From Balaenoptera acutorostrata (lineage: Eukaryota > Chordata > Mammalia > Artiodactyla > Balaenopteridae): a DNA stretch of 64,000 bases. A program made the translations under genes and the position numbers. The stretch spans positions 26,620,236-26,684,235 of the forward strand of contig NC_080071.1 in assembly GCF_949987535.1 (NCBI RefSeq), given 5' to 3'. The first letter of the stretch is position 1. Each line of letters opens with the position of its first letter. Under the pieces are notes generated by a model that saw only the letters and a program-made list of their open reading frames with translations, did no database searches and had not been told where the DNA came from. Positions 35,685 through 47,515 of this stretch are shown here, one piece after another.

Positions 35685-35835
35685 ACCAGCTCCATATCTG
35701 TGCCGTCCAGCGATAGCTACTAGCCACATGCGTCAAATGGACCAAGGAACTAAAATTTTCACTTGCCTATTTTAATGAATTTATGTAGCCACTTTTGCTC
35801 ATGGCTGCTGTACTGGACACTGCAGGTATCCAGAG
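35685..35835 (+). mobile_element. Ancient interspersed repeat, DNA-transposon-like
   Basis: Contains 'atctgtgccgtccagcgatag', 'ctactagccacatgcg' and a complementary end 'gctgctgtactggacac'. The same family appears inverted at about 57625-57715. I recognise the common mammalian repeat but cannot name it safely. Confidence 0.5.
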
Positions 35836-35944
35836 GGACATTTGTGAGCTCAGACTTGAAATATATCTAATTTGGGGGAGAGAAAAAGAACAAAAGAGGA
35901 ATTTGGGTCGCATGAGGAAGTGGGGGTTATCTCTATCTATATAG

Positions 35945-36747
35945 TGTCAACGGGAGAAAATGCACAACTTGCATGTTGAGAATTGTGTTTTATTCGGCGG
36001 ACAGAACTGAGGACTTAAACCTGGGACACTGCTGCCTCTCAGATCGCTCTGAGGGACTGCTCTGAAGAGGCAGGGGAGAGCCAGGCTGTATAGGGGTTTT
36101 TGCAACAAAGACCAGGTAGTCAGAACACCAAAGGATTACTGTTTTTTTTTTTTTAATTAATTTATTTTATTTGTTTATTTTTGGCTGTGTTTGGTCTTCG
36201 TTGCTGTGTGTGGGTTTTCTCTAGTTGTGGCGAGCGGGGGCTACTTGTCGTTGCGGTGTGCAGGCTTCTCATTGCGGTGGCTTCTCTTGTTGCGGAGCAC
36301 GGGCTCTAGGCACACGGGCTTCAGTAGTTGTGGCACACGGGCTCAGTAGTTGTGGCTCACGGGCTCCAGAGCACAGGCTCGGTAGTTGTGGTGCATGGGC
36401 TTAGTTGCTCCGCGGCACGTGGGATCTTCCCGGACCAGGGCTTGAACCCATGTCCCCTGCATTGGCAGGCGAATTCTTAACCACCGCGCCACCAGGGAAG
36501 TCCCGGATTACTGTTAGTTAAAGAAAGACTGATATCTCAAGTTAAGGAATTTAGTGCTTTTCTATGTATGAGAAGATGCAAGAGTCTGGGCTCCCTGAAA
36601 TCATTCCTTTGATGCGCACCTCAGTTATCTGGGGCCAGTATGCTGAGTGTCCTCAGGGTGCACCATCGGGGGTGGGTGGTTGAGGGGTGTAATCTCTGCA
36701 ACATCCTTTGTTTACTGATTTGGCAGGCAATAATTTTTTCATTGACA
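35945..36747 (-). mobile_element. Solo LTR of an endogenous retrovirus, carrying a SINE
   Basis: The element begins tgtcaacggg and ends attgaca, the expected TG...CA ends. On the minus strand an AATAAA lies at 35989-35994 and a TATA-like box at about 36091-36098. Removing the SINE and its TSD leaves about 431 bp. No gag, pol or env sequence adjoins it, so it is a recombined solo LTR. It sits in a (TATC)n-rich site, so the short TSD cannot be resolved. Confidence 0.8.
36144..36504 (-). mobile_element. CHR-type SINE, long subfamily, inside the solo LTR
   Basis: Antisense copy with the longest body in the window, including an extra 'gtagttgtggctcacgggc' block. An exact 11-bp TSD, ggattactgtt, is at 36133-36143 and 36505-36515. 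It inserted after the LTR. Confidence 0.96.
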
Positions 36748-36795
36748 CTATCTATCCATCTATCTGTCTGTCATCTATCTGAGATAGAAAGAGAA
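36748..36795. repeat. Degenerate (TATC)n microsatellite
   Basis: Tetranucleotide units ctat/ctgt continue from those left of the solo LTR (35928-35944), showing that the LTR landed in a microsatellite. Confidence 0.75.
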
Positions 36796-37134
36796 TGACT
36801 ACTTTTCATGGGGAAAAAAAGCAAATGTTGTTTTCCACTCTCAGGTGAGCCCAGAACTACCTATTGCAAAGTGTCAAGTATCTTAAGCTCTTGCACCACT
36901 ATTTTATATCAGGCTATGTTATACGTCTTTATGCTCAACTCTATTGTTCCCTGATTATTACTTCATGTTAGTGAAGTCCATACATAGGCTATCACTTGGT
37001 AAGTTGAATATTTTGAATACTAAGCTAAGAAACACATATACACATCCAACCCATCCCCACATTTGTCCTGCTGTTAAGCCAAGAGCTATATGGAAATTTG
37101 TTAACCAAATCCATGATTTACTGGTTTGTTGGAT

Positions 37135-37320
37135 TGCTTGAGGCTTAGGCTCTTGGATTCAGGACCCAGGCTGCCTGGGTGTCAATCCTGGACTCTATTT
37201 ATTATGGTGTGACTCTTAGAGGCATACTTAAGCTTTTACATAGGTTTCACCAGGGGGTTGTTATGAAGATTAAATAAACTCATATTTGTAAAGTGTATAG
37301 AGTAGTGCCTTGCACTGTTT
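37135..37320 (+). mobile_element. MIR relic
   Basis: Order fits MIR: 'ggctcttggattcaggaccc', 'tgggtgtcaatcctggactc', 'gttgttatgaagattaaata' and 'gtagtgccttgcac'. Confidence 0.8.
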
Positions 37321-39371
37321 ATTTTAACAAATTAAATTAAAATTTAAATAAAAAGTTAGATGCTACTAGTATTAATGACATTTTCTCACTCATCAGAGCT
37401 CATTCAAATATCTGCCACATGGTGGACATCGGAAAATCCCTTCAGGTAGATGGCCAGGTTGGTGCTGGTTTTGCAGGCTTCAAATCTGATGCCTGGCCTC
37501 CACGTTCAAGGTCTCAAGATGGTAGCACAAACTCTGTTGCTCTCAACCCCCAGGCAGAGAGAACAGAAGAAATGTTGAGGCTTTTAGTGAGATGAATTTG
37601 AAATAGCTGCACATAAGAAAAATACGTTGTCTGACTTTGCCATGAGATACCTTCCAATTTAGCAATCCCAAGACAGATCTGTTTGCAAAATGCGAATAGG
37701 TACCCAGGTTAGGCTGATAGAGTATTCAATATTCTGTTGCTGAGGATCTAAGCCTATTCATGGGTTCCTATTTTTAGAGTGTGCAAGAATGAATCAGAGA
37801 CCTATGATTAATTATTAATGATTGTGAAATAACACTGTTGGATGACAGAAAATAGAAAGTTTTAATAACAGCTGCTTTGAGGATTACTTTTAACAAACAC
37901 ATAAAAGGATTTTTGAAGTTATATTTTACCTCTTGGAACATTGCTTGTTTTGAAGTATTTTTTTCCTAAGTGTCTATGGTTTAGTCCTATCTTGAAAGGA
38001 AAAGACCTTGGCAATGAGAAACTCTGAATAGATTAATTATAGCTCTTTATTTATCAGCATGCAAGCTAAATTCTTAAAATTTGTGAATGTCTGACAGCCT
38101 GTCAGATTAAAAGAAAACTTTTTTTATTTTCAATTTGGCTTTCAGTGTCTGTAGTAACAAGTGATATTGATCATTTAGTATGCCAAGGCTCTGTTCTCTC
38201 TGGGTTAGATTGGTGAGAAAACTCAGGGGTAGAAAAGTTAAATACTTGGTCAGAGTCATACAGGTAGTAAGGGACGGATTTGATTGTGAGCAGTTTGACT
38301 CGAAAGCCCTCACTCTAACATAGATTTATTTTCTGGTTCACATTAAAGACCCCTCATATATCACTAAGCAACGACATGGACAAATTACATCTTGTATGGA
38401 TTTCATTTTTCCATGTCTTACTATAGCCATTCATTTGTTTAACAAATACTGACCACACACTAGGCTAATAATAGGTACACTTGAGCATTTATTCCTAATG
38501 GTTTAAATGTATCATCTTATTTAATTCTTGCAGCAACCCCAGGCCATAGCTTAGAGACCTACTGGGTACCAGATGTTGCTGTTATAGGCATTGAAGATAA
38601 GCGATGTTTCAGGAGACAAAATATTCTCTGTTTTCTTGGAGCTTATGGTCTAGTGGGGAGAGACTGACAATAAAAAAATAAGCAAGTGAAGTGTGAAGCT
38701 CATCTAAAGTGATCGTCCTACCATCAAATTCCAAGCAGGAAAGGGAGATGGAGAGTCAGGGGCATGTGTTGTTACTTCAATAACGTGATGAGAGAAAGTC
38801 TCACCAAAGAGATAACATCTGAGCAAGGACTTGAAGGAGATGGAAGAGCAAATGTAAAGACCATGTCTTAGTACATTTAACATAAAGAACTTCATACCTG
38901 AGGGCATGTCCCAGATAGCTTTCTTTTACTCACCACCCCAGGATCCACTCTCCACCCTTCTATACCCTTCTTTTTGTCATGGGGAGGGCAGGCTGTATGG
39001 ACCACATCAAGAGGCAATTTTACACTTTGGCTTACAGTTAGATTCAGCGGATGGGGAGTTCTAGCATGAGATCAGGGAAAAAAGAGAGTGAGGTCAGGGT
39101 ATTTATTCCCTCTATCTGTCTCCAAATGGAGCCTTGGATAATATGGGGCATCAGGGAATCATCATTAGCCCTATTTTAGGAAGTAAAAATGTGGTATTGA
39201 TACATTAAAATTATTTGATCTAGGTATAACCGGAAGGGTGTAATTAGGTTAAGAATGAAACTTGCTTCAAATACATAACCTTTTGCTTACGAAATTAGCC
39301 TATGGAAGGGTATAGTTCTCTTTACAGACCCCTTTAAGCACTGATTGCGTTTATTGACCCTATAGCCAAAA
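37321..39371. other. Mostly unrecognised DNA with an ancient repeat
   Basis: At about 38405-38830 the sequence 'acaaatactgaccacacac', 'ggagcttatggtctagtggg' and 'gagcaaggacttgaaggag' matches a common old mammalian repeat that I cannot name with certainty. Similar relics occur near 51060-51420 and 59960-60250. The remainder is unassigned. Confidence 0.45.
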
Positions 39372-39396
39372 GCATGCATGTGCATGTGTGTGCGCG

Positions 39397-39434
<38 letters not shown>
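39372..39434. repeat. 63-bp alternating purine-pyrimidine tract
   Basis: Perfect alternation throughout: gcatgcat, then (TG)n, then a (CG)n core of about 14 bp near 39392-39405, then about 15 CA units. CG-core alternating DNA is the best-known Z-DNA-forming sequence class. Confidence 0.95.
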
Positions 39435-39437
<3 letters not shown>

Positions 39438-40487
39438 GCTTGCAGTTTCAAGGGGTTATCAAATTCATTGAAGCCCTTCTGCTACCGAGTTGTGGATTCC
39501 AGAATAGGACCATTGGCTCCGTGTAAATGAGAGAGCCGTCCTATCTTCAGGTGATTTGTTACATGGAATCTCTCAGCAGTTAACATTTAACAGTGCTTAG
39601 TTTTGTGGTTTCAGTGAAAAAGGTAAAATAAATATTCTCCACTGTATTTGGAGACTAAATGAAGCTTTAATATGCATTCCATGTCTAGTCATACAAGTAA
39701 GCCATGCACCGTCAGGAAGCATTTTCAAAATTAATGCTTTCTACAGATTGTATATCTTTATTAGGAGCTATAATATTTTGTTCAAAGGCACAGTGTGTCT
39801 AGAAATAAGATTTAAAATAACTTAAGATATTACTCTGATACACTATCCTCATAAAAAATTATGAAACAATTGAAATTACCCTCTCCTCTAGGATGACCTG
39901 AGTTCTTTGAGAGTATGGGTCCCATCTTCTTTGCCTCTGAATTCCTACAACATAGGATCCCATCAAATGTTGATAGCTGTAAAGTATTTCTATTCAGAAA
40001 ATAAATCACATTTATATCTATTGGTGATAAATTGATATGAACAGCTCATGTTCCTATATTTAATAACATCTAGAGGAGGTCTTTAATTAGAATAAGGATA
40101 GTGAACGAATTTGTTGAGATGGATTGAACACACACTTGTAAGAACTTTGGGTGTTTTCTATACAAGTTAACTTAGGTACATACACACCCACTCACGCACA
40201 TACACACTGAGAAAAACTATGACTCCTTGCATGAAAATCTTTAACAGTGTTTATAATTCACTAAGGTGGTGGTAATTTATTATAGCAGCAATAGGAAACA
40301 AGTACATTTACCTAAAAATAAACCATGAAAGGACTTAGCAGAGCCATTTAAAGAGTAAGACAACTATATTCACATAATTCTGCATTGGCTCTCTCACTTT
40401 TTTAAAGCTGTGTGTATAATTGACACAGAAGAAGGAGAATAAAACAGCTTGTGGTGAATAATGTACTTGTCTCATGAGCCCACAACA
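39435..40487. other. Unrecognised AT-rich DNA
   Basis: No repeat or coding sequence recognised. Confidence 0.5.
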
Positions 40488-40733
40488 CTCTGACCTCTGG
40501 TTCCTTCATTGCATCGCTTTCTTTGAGTCTGATCCTCTTGCCTCACTTTTATAAGGGCCCCTGTAGTTATATTGGATCCACCAGGATAATCCAGGATAAT
40601 CTCTTCACCTCAAAATATTTAGTTTAATCACATCTGCAAAGTCTCTTTTATCATGTAAGGTAACATAGTCACAAATTCCAGGAATTAGGGTGTAGGCATC
40701 TTTGGGAGGCTGTTGCTATACCTACCACACTAA
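40488..40733 (-). mobile_element. MaLR-type LTR relic (MLT1-like)
   Basis: Antisense landmarks 'cttttataagggcccctgta', 'ccaggataatctcttcacc', 'aatcacatctgcaaagtc' and 'gtaaggtaacatagtcac' are shared with the split copy at 836-1946. The 5' portion is missing. Confidence 0.7.
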
Positions 40734-41540
40734 TGCCCTTCTTCCGTTAGGTGCTACTGATCTTTGAGCTGGGATGTAGCTATCTTGGTCCACAGATTTA
40801 ATTTCTAACCACAGAATTACGAATCCTAGTCTTTGCTTAAATATTTATTAATGAATAGGGTTTAGCTCTTTTTATTTATTCATGAGTTCATGCCTTCATT
40901 TAATCGATAAACTGAGTCTATTTATTTTGTTGAAAGTGTGCTTCTTTCCAAGAAATTCTGTAAAATGTTAGCTGATTATTTTACAATTTACAAATTGCTG
41001 CAAGTTGCAGAGGCAAAATAATTGTTATTGTTATTAGAGTTATTTGCTGTTTAATGATGGGGTATTGATTTTTTCTTTTTTCATGGGAAGAGTTTAATGC
41101 TTAGAGTCTCATCTAAAAGCAGATTTCCCTATTAGGTAGTACCGTGAGACTGTCCATGAAATCATCATCAAACATCGCTTCTCAGCAAGCAATTCAGGAG
41201 TAGTATCGTTTCACTGATCCATGTCCAATATTCTAAAGGTGGCAGTAGGCTTTCCCCAGGAAGGATGATGTGGCTCAGGAAAAAAAACGAAAGCATCATT
41301 CAGCACTTTTTTTCCTTCCAAATGCAGAGAAAGGACTATGCCTTTTAAGAATTATCACACTGTAGTAGCCATCTTTAAATCATAAAATGCCTATTCACCC
41401 ACAGTCAGCCTCATTCTCAAAAAGAGGTTCATAGAATTTTATGACTAGAAGAAAAATAAGAGATTACTTGTTCTGTTTTTTTTTTTTTAAGCTACTTTTT
41501 AAAGCTCTACATCTTTAAATCATTTACCTAATGGATTTTA
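40734..41540. other. Unrecognised AT-rich DNA
   Basis: No gene or repeat recognised. Confidence 0.5.
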
Positions 41541-41827
41541 AAAAAAAATTTTTTTTAAATTTTTGGCTGTGTTGGGTCTTCGTTTCTGTGCGAGGGCTTT
41601 CTCTAGTTGTGGCGAGCGGGGGCCACTCTTCATCGTGGTGCGCAGGCCTCTCACTGTCATGGCCTCTCTTGTTGCGGAGCACAGGCTCCAGACGCGCAGG
41701 CTCAGTAATTGTGGCTCACGGGCCTAGTTGCTCCGCGGCATGTGGGATCTTCCCAGACCAGGGCTGGAACCCATGTCCCCTGCATTGGCAGGCAGATTCT
41801 CAACCACTGCGCCACCAGGGAAGCCCT
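41541..41827 (-). mobile_element. CHR-type SINE, short-body subfamily
   Basis: Antisense copy with short A/T tail and head ending 'accagggaagccctg'. It is followed by a (TG)5 and a 17-T run (to about 41857). No TSD could be defined. The 128-codon frame at 41531-41917 is its antisense frame read through into flanking DNA. Confidence 0.94.
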
Positions 41828-41859
41828 GTGTGTGTGTGTTTTTTTTTTTTTTTTTTGGT

Positions 41860-41950
41860 ACAAATGAGGACTCTGAGACCCAGAGAGGAAGTGACTTGCC
41901 CAAGGTTAAACAATTAATTAGAGCTACAGTAGGACTAGACTCAATTTAAT
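41860..41950 (-). mobile_element. MIR relic
   Basis: The antisense core 'gacccagagaggaagtgac' plus 'ttgcccaaggttaaacaatt' is characteristic of MIR. Confidence 0.8.
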
Positions 41951-42476
41951 TCTTCTGACTTTCTGAAGAGAATTCTTCTGAGCATATTTCCATTAAGAAC
42001 TATGTGTTGAACATTCCTGTAAAAATATGGCTGTGGGTGTTAGCACAATGCTGCAAAAGAAGTGACTTCTTGAAGACCTCTTGTCTTGTTCTTGTTTTTC
42101 TTTCTCTGTGACTGTTGCAAAATATTGTACTCTGCTAGTCTCTTAGTTATAACGACCCATAGAAATATGGTACCTGCCTTTGGAGGCTTTGGGTAAAGTC
42201 ATGAGAAGTTCAACTGAAATGTAAGTTAGTACACAGAAGAACCAAATGAGTGTTGCTGGGCTTCCCTAAGAGAGTCACCAGTGAAAGTTATGGAGAAAAT
42301 AAGAAATAAACCTTGATGATCAATGATATGTCATGACATAAGTGGCAACAGCTCAGGGAGGCCGGAATGCATAAAGAAAAGAGTTTGGCTAGACAGGGAC
42401 AGAGGAGTGAAGAGATTTAGGTGAGTATACAGCTGAGTTAAGGCCAAGTCCCCCATTTTGACCTGATTCTAACTTT
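41951..42476. other. Unrecognised DNA
   Basis: No recognised feature. Confidence 0.45.
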
Positions 42477-42493
42477 GAGTATCCAGTATCTCT

Positions 42494-42723
42494 CTTTTTT
42501 TTAAATTGATTTTATTGAAGTATAGTTGATTTACAATGTTGTGTTAATTTCTGCTGTATAGCAAAGTGATTCAGTTCATATATATATATATCTATAACTA
42601 TATCTATACACACACACATTCTTTTTTCATATTCTTTTCCATTATGGTTTATCACAGGATACTGAGTAGAGTTCCCTGTGCTATGCAGTAGGACCGTGTA
42701 GTTTATCCATTCTCTATATAATA
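42494..42723 (-). mobile_element. 5'-truncated L1 3' end
   Basis: Antisense L1 terminus: T tract, 'tgaagtatagttgatttaca', 'gctgtatagcaaagtgattc', a TA/CA-rich stretch and 'gttccctgtgctatgcag'. A 17-bp TSD with two c/t differences is at 42477-42493 and 42724-42740 (gagtatccag...). Confidence 0.95.
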
Positions 42724-43299
42724 GAGTATCCAGCACCTCTTCTTCAGTATCCTTCTCTGTAGTCACTGAAGATGTTTAAGTGGAGAAGTGACATTATTGA
42801 AGCAGTTCTTTATGATATGTGATTTGCCAAACTGTGCTGAGTGTTGTGGAGTAGAGAGTGTCCAGATGCAGGGTGACCAGTTCGGAGGTTAACAAAAGTG
42901 TCTAGCCCCAAATTATTGAAGACAGTGGGAACTTCAACCACAGAATCTATGAGACTCCTGCGGTCTGCACCCCTCCTCTCCTAAAGCAATAGCGGGACTC
43001 TTCCTCCTTTAATCAAAGGCCGATCTCTCCTGTGTTCTCAACGCCATTCTCTCCCAATTCCTCAAGAACCTTTCTCGTCATCTCTTTTCTCTATCCTCTC
43101 TCCTTCCTTTCCCCCTCATTATTGGTCCCTTCCTTTCAACATTCTCAAATCTCTCTTATCTGAAAAGCAAAATTTCCTCTCATCTATAGCTCTGCCTTTT
43201 TTTCTTTACTGCTCTGGTTTTTCAAAGTTTCAAAGTTTTGAAGAAGTATCGAGGCTCACTGCTTAAGTCTGCTCAGCTATATAAAATCAAACAGGTTAC

Positions 43300-43368
43300 A
43301 CTTTGCTGTACACTTGAAACTGACACAACATTGTAAATGAACTATGCTTCAATTAAAAACAAAAACAA
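43300..43368 (+). mobile_element. Very short (~69 bp) L1 insertion
   Basis: Only the last bases of L1 (ctttgctgtacacttgaaac, then 'cacaacattgtaaatg') and a tail with interrupting C are present. The exact 16-bp TSD aaatcaaacaggttac at 43284-43299 and 43369-43384 proves it is a complete, extremely 5'-truncated insertion. Confidence 0.95.
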
Positions 43369-44534
43369 AAATCAAACAGGTTACTTTGCATTTCCTAACT
43401 TTTTAATAAATGAACAAATAACTCCAGTCTGGGTTTTACTCCCACTTGTTGCATACAACTCTCCTTGCTAAGGTCACCAGTGCCCTCCAGAAGTCACAGT
43501 CCTGCCACACTGTTTTCTGTCCTGACTTGCCTCACCCCTGAACAGGCTTCAGCATGGTTTATGGCTCATCCTATCTGGAAACATTTTCTTCTTTTGGTTT
43601 CCGTAATACCTCATTCTCCTCATTTTCCTCATTCTTGAGTCTCAGTCCTTCTTTTCTTGTTAATCAACCCCGTTTCCCCAAGCAATCGCATTCTTTCTAA
43701 CCACTTCTATTACCATCTGTTCAGTGACAGGTCCCTAATTTATACCTCCGGCCACGATCCTTTGTTTGAGCTCTAAGACCTGCATATCCATTTGCTTAAG
43801 CAACAAATCCACTTCAATGTCTCAGAGGATCTCAAACACCTGTTCAAAACTGAACTCGTGATATTTACCTGCATATCTCTTTTCCCAAGTATTTCGGTAA
43901 ACTGGCCACCATAACCAACTTTTTCATGTTAGAAACCTGGGTAATCACAGATAGTTCTTGACACTTTTCCTCCTCTACTCGCTGGCATCCAGTCAGTCAC
44001 TGAGTCAAGCTGATTCTGCTTTCTAAATCTCTTAACTCTGCCCCCTTACTCCATTTCTGATGCTGCCACTTTAGTTTCGTAAACCTTCATCTCTCATTTG
44101 AGCCATTGCAATTGCCTCCTAATGATCCGCTCACTAAACAATCTCTCTTCCACCTACAATCCACTTTCCACATAACAGCTGCAGGATTACTGTAAAAGCC
44201 CATGACACCCACCAGTAATTAAGCGAATTTAGAGAGAATGTGATTGGTTACGACTCCCCCATCCTTCCGCCATTCTCAAACAGAGGTGGGGTAAAGTTTT
44301 TATCTTTCATTGGAGAGGCCCAAACAAGACGGCAAGACCCACTGAGGAAATTTCAGGAACTCCTATTTTGGGAAGTGGATAAGGAACTTCCACTCCCCCA
44401 GTTTTCTCCAGTCCTATTTCCCTAGATGGTATCAGCAAAACAAAAGATTTCTGACCTTGCTGCTACTGTCTTAGAAATCCCTTCCAAAGCACTCAGAATC
44501 ATCCCTACCAGTATTTAACCTAGAATGGGCAGCT

Positions 44535-44550
44535 GCCACTAGATGGTGCC
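44535..44550 (+). promoter_or_regulatory. CTCF-like motif
   Basis: gccactagatggtgcc fits the CTCF core closely (CCACTAGATGGCGCC type) with t for c at one position. It lies in the poorly matched middle of the L2 remnant. It is the best of three candidate motifs in the window. Confidence 0.35.
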
Positions 44551-45214
44551 AAACAGAGGCTAGGATGCAGACCCCACCCAATCTGGAGGAATTTGGGCAG
44601 CTCTTCTGCACTCCAATGACTGACAGCCTACTGTCCTTGCGGTTGATCCAGGTCACTTCATTAACCTAACCATAACAAAACTCCACATATAACAGCAGTG
44701 GAAAATTCTGGACCACACTTACTCTGTTATGGAAAGGCGTTCGTGTATTTTATAAACTCAAATCAGAATGTGTCACTTCCCTTGTTAAAAATTTTCCACA
44801 GATTTTTCCCCCCCCCGAGGATAAATCTCTAATCACATGGGTTCTAAGGCTCGATTTTCATCTCACCTATAATACTTATGGGGAACGGGCGGTGGATGTG
44901 AGTGTGTGATCCACCTGCCTATAAGACTATAGGGAATGATGGGGTCTGGGGCTTCTGAAGCTGTATTTCCTATCTAAAGGTATTCAGAGTCGATTAAAAA
45001 CAAAACAAGAGTAAACTGTAAATATGCCAAAGGAGAGGAAAAACCTGCCCTCCTCTCTCCTCTGCCCATGCTGCAGTTTCATGAATATGTCAAGCTCCTT
45101 CCTACCTCAGAGTTTAAGAACTGACCATTCTCTCTGCCTGGAATGCTCTCCTCCTTCTTTTTACCAGATTAGCAATCTCTTGTCTTATAAACATTAGCTT
45201 AAAAACCACTTCAT

Positions 45215-45526
45215 TGGGCTTCCCTGGTGGCGCAGTGGTTGAGAATCTGCCTGCCAATGCAGGGGACACGGGTTCGAGCCCTGGTCTGGGAGGATCCCAC
45301 ATGCCGCGGAGCAACTGGGCCCGTGAGCCACAATTACTGAGCCTGCGCGTCTGGAGCCTGTGCTCCGCAACAAGAGAGGCCGCGATAGTGAGAGGCCCGC
45401 GCACCGCGATGAAGAGTGGCCCCCGCTCACCACAACTAGAGAAAGCCCTCGCGCAGAAACGAAGACCCAACACAGTCATAAATAAATAAATAAATAAATA
45501 AATAAAATTAAACTTTTTAAAAAAAA
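45215..45526 (+). mobile_element. CHR-type SINE, short-body subfamily, near-consensus
   Basis: Complete plus-strand copy from the tRNA-Glu-like head (45217-45290, including the B box ggttcgagccc) to an (AAAT)n tail with a terminal A run. An exact 14-bp TSD, aaaaaccacttcat, is at 45201-45214 and 45527-45540. It is the clearest representative of the subfamily in this window. Confidence 0.97.
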
Positions 45527-45650
45527 AAAAACCACTTCATCATGGAAGCCTATTCCTTTTGTTCTCCTGACTCGAATTCGATTCCATCTCCCTGTTACAG
45601 CATACTTATCCTCTTAGAATGGTTTCAAAATTATGATTATCTAATATCTA

Positions 45651-47229
45651 TCTTTTCCTCCCCATCCATCCACCCATCCATCTGCTAAATCATCCATTCA
45701 ATAAATCTTTCCTAAGCATCTATTTTCACCAGGAGTCTTCTATCTACTGTAAGCAAGCCCATGGCAGGGTTCGTAGCATTGACTGGTTGGAAAATGAATA
45801 CAGAGGAAAGAGGAAAGGGGATTCAAAAAAAGCTTTTGAGTGTTAAGCCTGGAAAAATGATAAGAATACCCCCCAAGAATATAGGACAATCAGGATGGAA
45901 GCAGGTTTTAAGGCAAGAGGAATCATCCTTTTATTTCAAGATTGTGTTGAGACATTCAAAAATTAGTGTCTAGTATACAGAGAAGCTGGAGGACCATTTG
46001 GGAATCATCTGCAGAAGTGTGATCTATGGAGCTATGACAATACTTACAATCTGTAAGGCGCAGAATAGAAATAAAGAAGAAAGAACTGGCATATTTGAAG
46101 GACATTCCAGGAAAGTTAGCTCAGGAAGAATTTTTTTTCACATTTTCTATGTAATACAAGTTAACAAAGATAGCTTTTTTTTTTTTTTTAAAGGAAATAG
46201 CTCAAGTAAAATAAGAAGGTTAAAGTCCCTGATGTATATACCATTCCACTAGCAAAGAATGGTGTAACACTTCTAAGGTGGAAAAAACCCCCAGTAAGGT
46301 TTAGTTCTTGGCTGAGCAATAATTATTCTGTAATTGTACAAGTTGAAACCTTAATTAGCCAATTAAATCTTGCTTTCCTCATCCTTACTATTATCTAAAT
46401 ATGTATTTTGAGATGTTGGAAAAACTCTCCTCTCTTTGAAACAAGCCCTGAAAATATTATTCGACAGAAACCCATCTGCATAGTGATTGAGTCACAACAA
46501 ATCCAGATTCCTGGAATCTGTGAGAAAGGCTTGTGCTTGTCATGTCATCCCTGCCCGAGGACCTGGCAGGTTTCTCGGAGGCCAGATTTTCTGTGCTGCT
46601 ATGCTCCATCAACTCGCATGAGGGCAGCAGAGGGGCAGAGTAGATGCTCACCCTGAAGAGCAAATCAGAGAAACCTGAAGCTCTAATTTTGGGCGTAGCG
46701 TTTTCAGAAACACCCCTTCAAAAATTAAATCGCATGTTTTATCTTTTTAAACAATCGTAGTCGATCGATTTGCCTACTTTTCTCCTTTAAAAGAAAAATC
46801 GGACCTGTGTCCAGGAATAGCTAAGTACCTGTGAACACAGGCATTTACAAGCAGTGTTTGCTCAGAATACATTTCCTAATTTTTCTTGGGTAGTTACAAT
46901 TTGACAAAAGATTTACTTAATAAATACTCAATGATACCATCCTGTATCCTTAAGAATAATTATTTTGAGCACAGTCCAAGCCCTGTCTCCTGTTTGGAGA
47001 CACATGGAAGCACATTTTGATGAAACACAGTTTGTATAAAAGATTGGTGAAGTGCAACAGCTTTTGTATTAGATTTGTGAACTGTCTCTGGCTGTATCCT
47101 AGGTTGTAACAGAAAGTTATTGGATCAGTTTGACTCATAACTGAAAACTAGTGAATATTGAACTATAAAGATAGAGGTTAACCTAGTCTCCCTGCCACAG
47201 GATCCCTATCTCTTGAGAAGGTCTTTGTT
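45651..47229. other. Unrecognised DNA
   Basis: Some MIR/L2-like words at 45660-45745 ('ccattcaataaatctttcc'). The rest is unassigned. Frames at 45761-45973, 45998-46252 and 46408-46656 show no recognisable domain. Confidence 0.45.
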
Positions 47230-47515
47230 CTCTCAGCCAGATGCTTTTTCCCCACCTCCATCCCACCTCACTTTCCAGCCATTCCATTCTTTTGCCTGAC
47301 TAAATCCTCCAGACTCGTCAGGTCACAGTAGAGGTACTCTCTCCAGGCAGCCTGCCCCACTGCTTCTCACTGTTCTTGGCGATTACGTGCCTCTCCTATT
47401 TTCTCCCGTGGAGCCCTGTAAGCTCCAATGGGAACTATGTCTTGTTCCTAATTTTATCTCCAGCACCTAGCACTGAGTACTTAGTAGGGACCCAATTTAA
47501 GAAAAGAATACTTAG
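47230..47515 (+). mobile_element. L2 3' end relic
   Basis: Typical L2 3' sequence: 'ctctctccaggcagcctgcc', 'gccctgtaagctccaatggg', 'aactatgtcttgttcctaat', 'ctccagcacctagcactgag' and 'tacttagtagggacccaatt'. Confidence 0.85.

Larger units (their letters stand above)
42985..45650 (+). mobile_element. Long L2 remnant, RT region to 3' end
   Basis: L2 order is preserved. RT-derived blocks include 'gctaaggtcaccagtgccctc', 'ctcaaacacctgttcaaaac', 'tgaactcgtgatatttacc' and 'gccattgcaattgcctccta'. Then come 3' blocks 'ctgcctggaatgctctcctc' and the C-rich 'ccatctccctgttac'. All frames are lost. It carries a tiny L1 insertion and a SINE. Span limits and internal gaps (44230-44700 is poorly matched) are uncertain. 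Confidence 0.65.

Noticed and set aside
42575..42620. TA/CA-rich tract as a replication or regulatory element
   Set aside because: It is the variable TA-rich part of an antisense L1 3' end bounded by TSDs.
45217..45290. tRNA-Glu-like gene with A and B boxes
   Set aside because: It is the head of a SINE, followed by the SINE body and tail and flanked by TSDs. The anticodon arm is not that of a functional tRNA.
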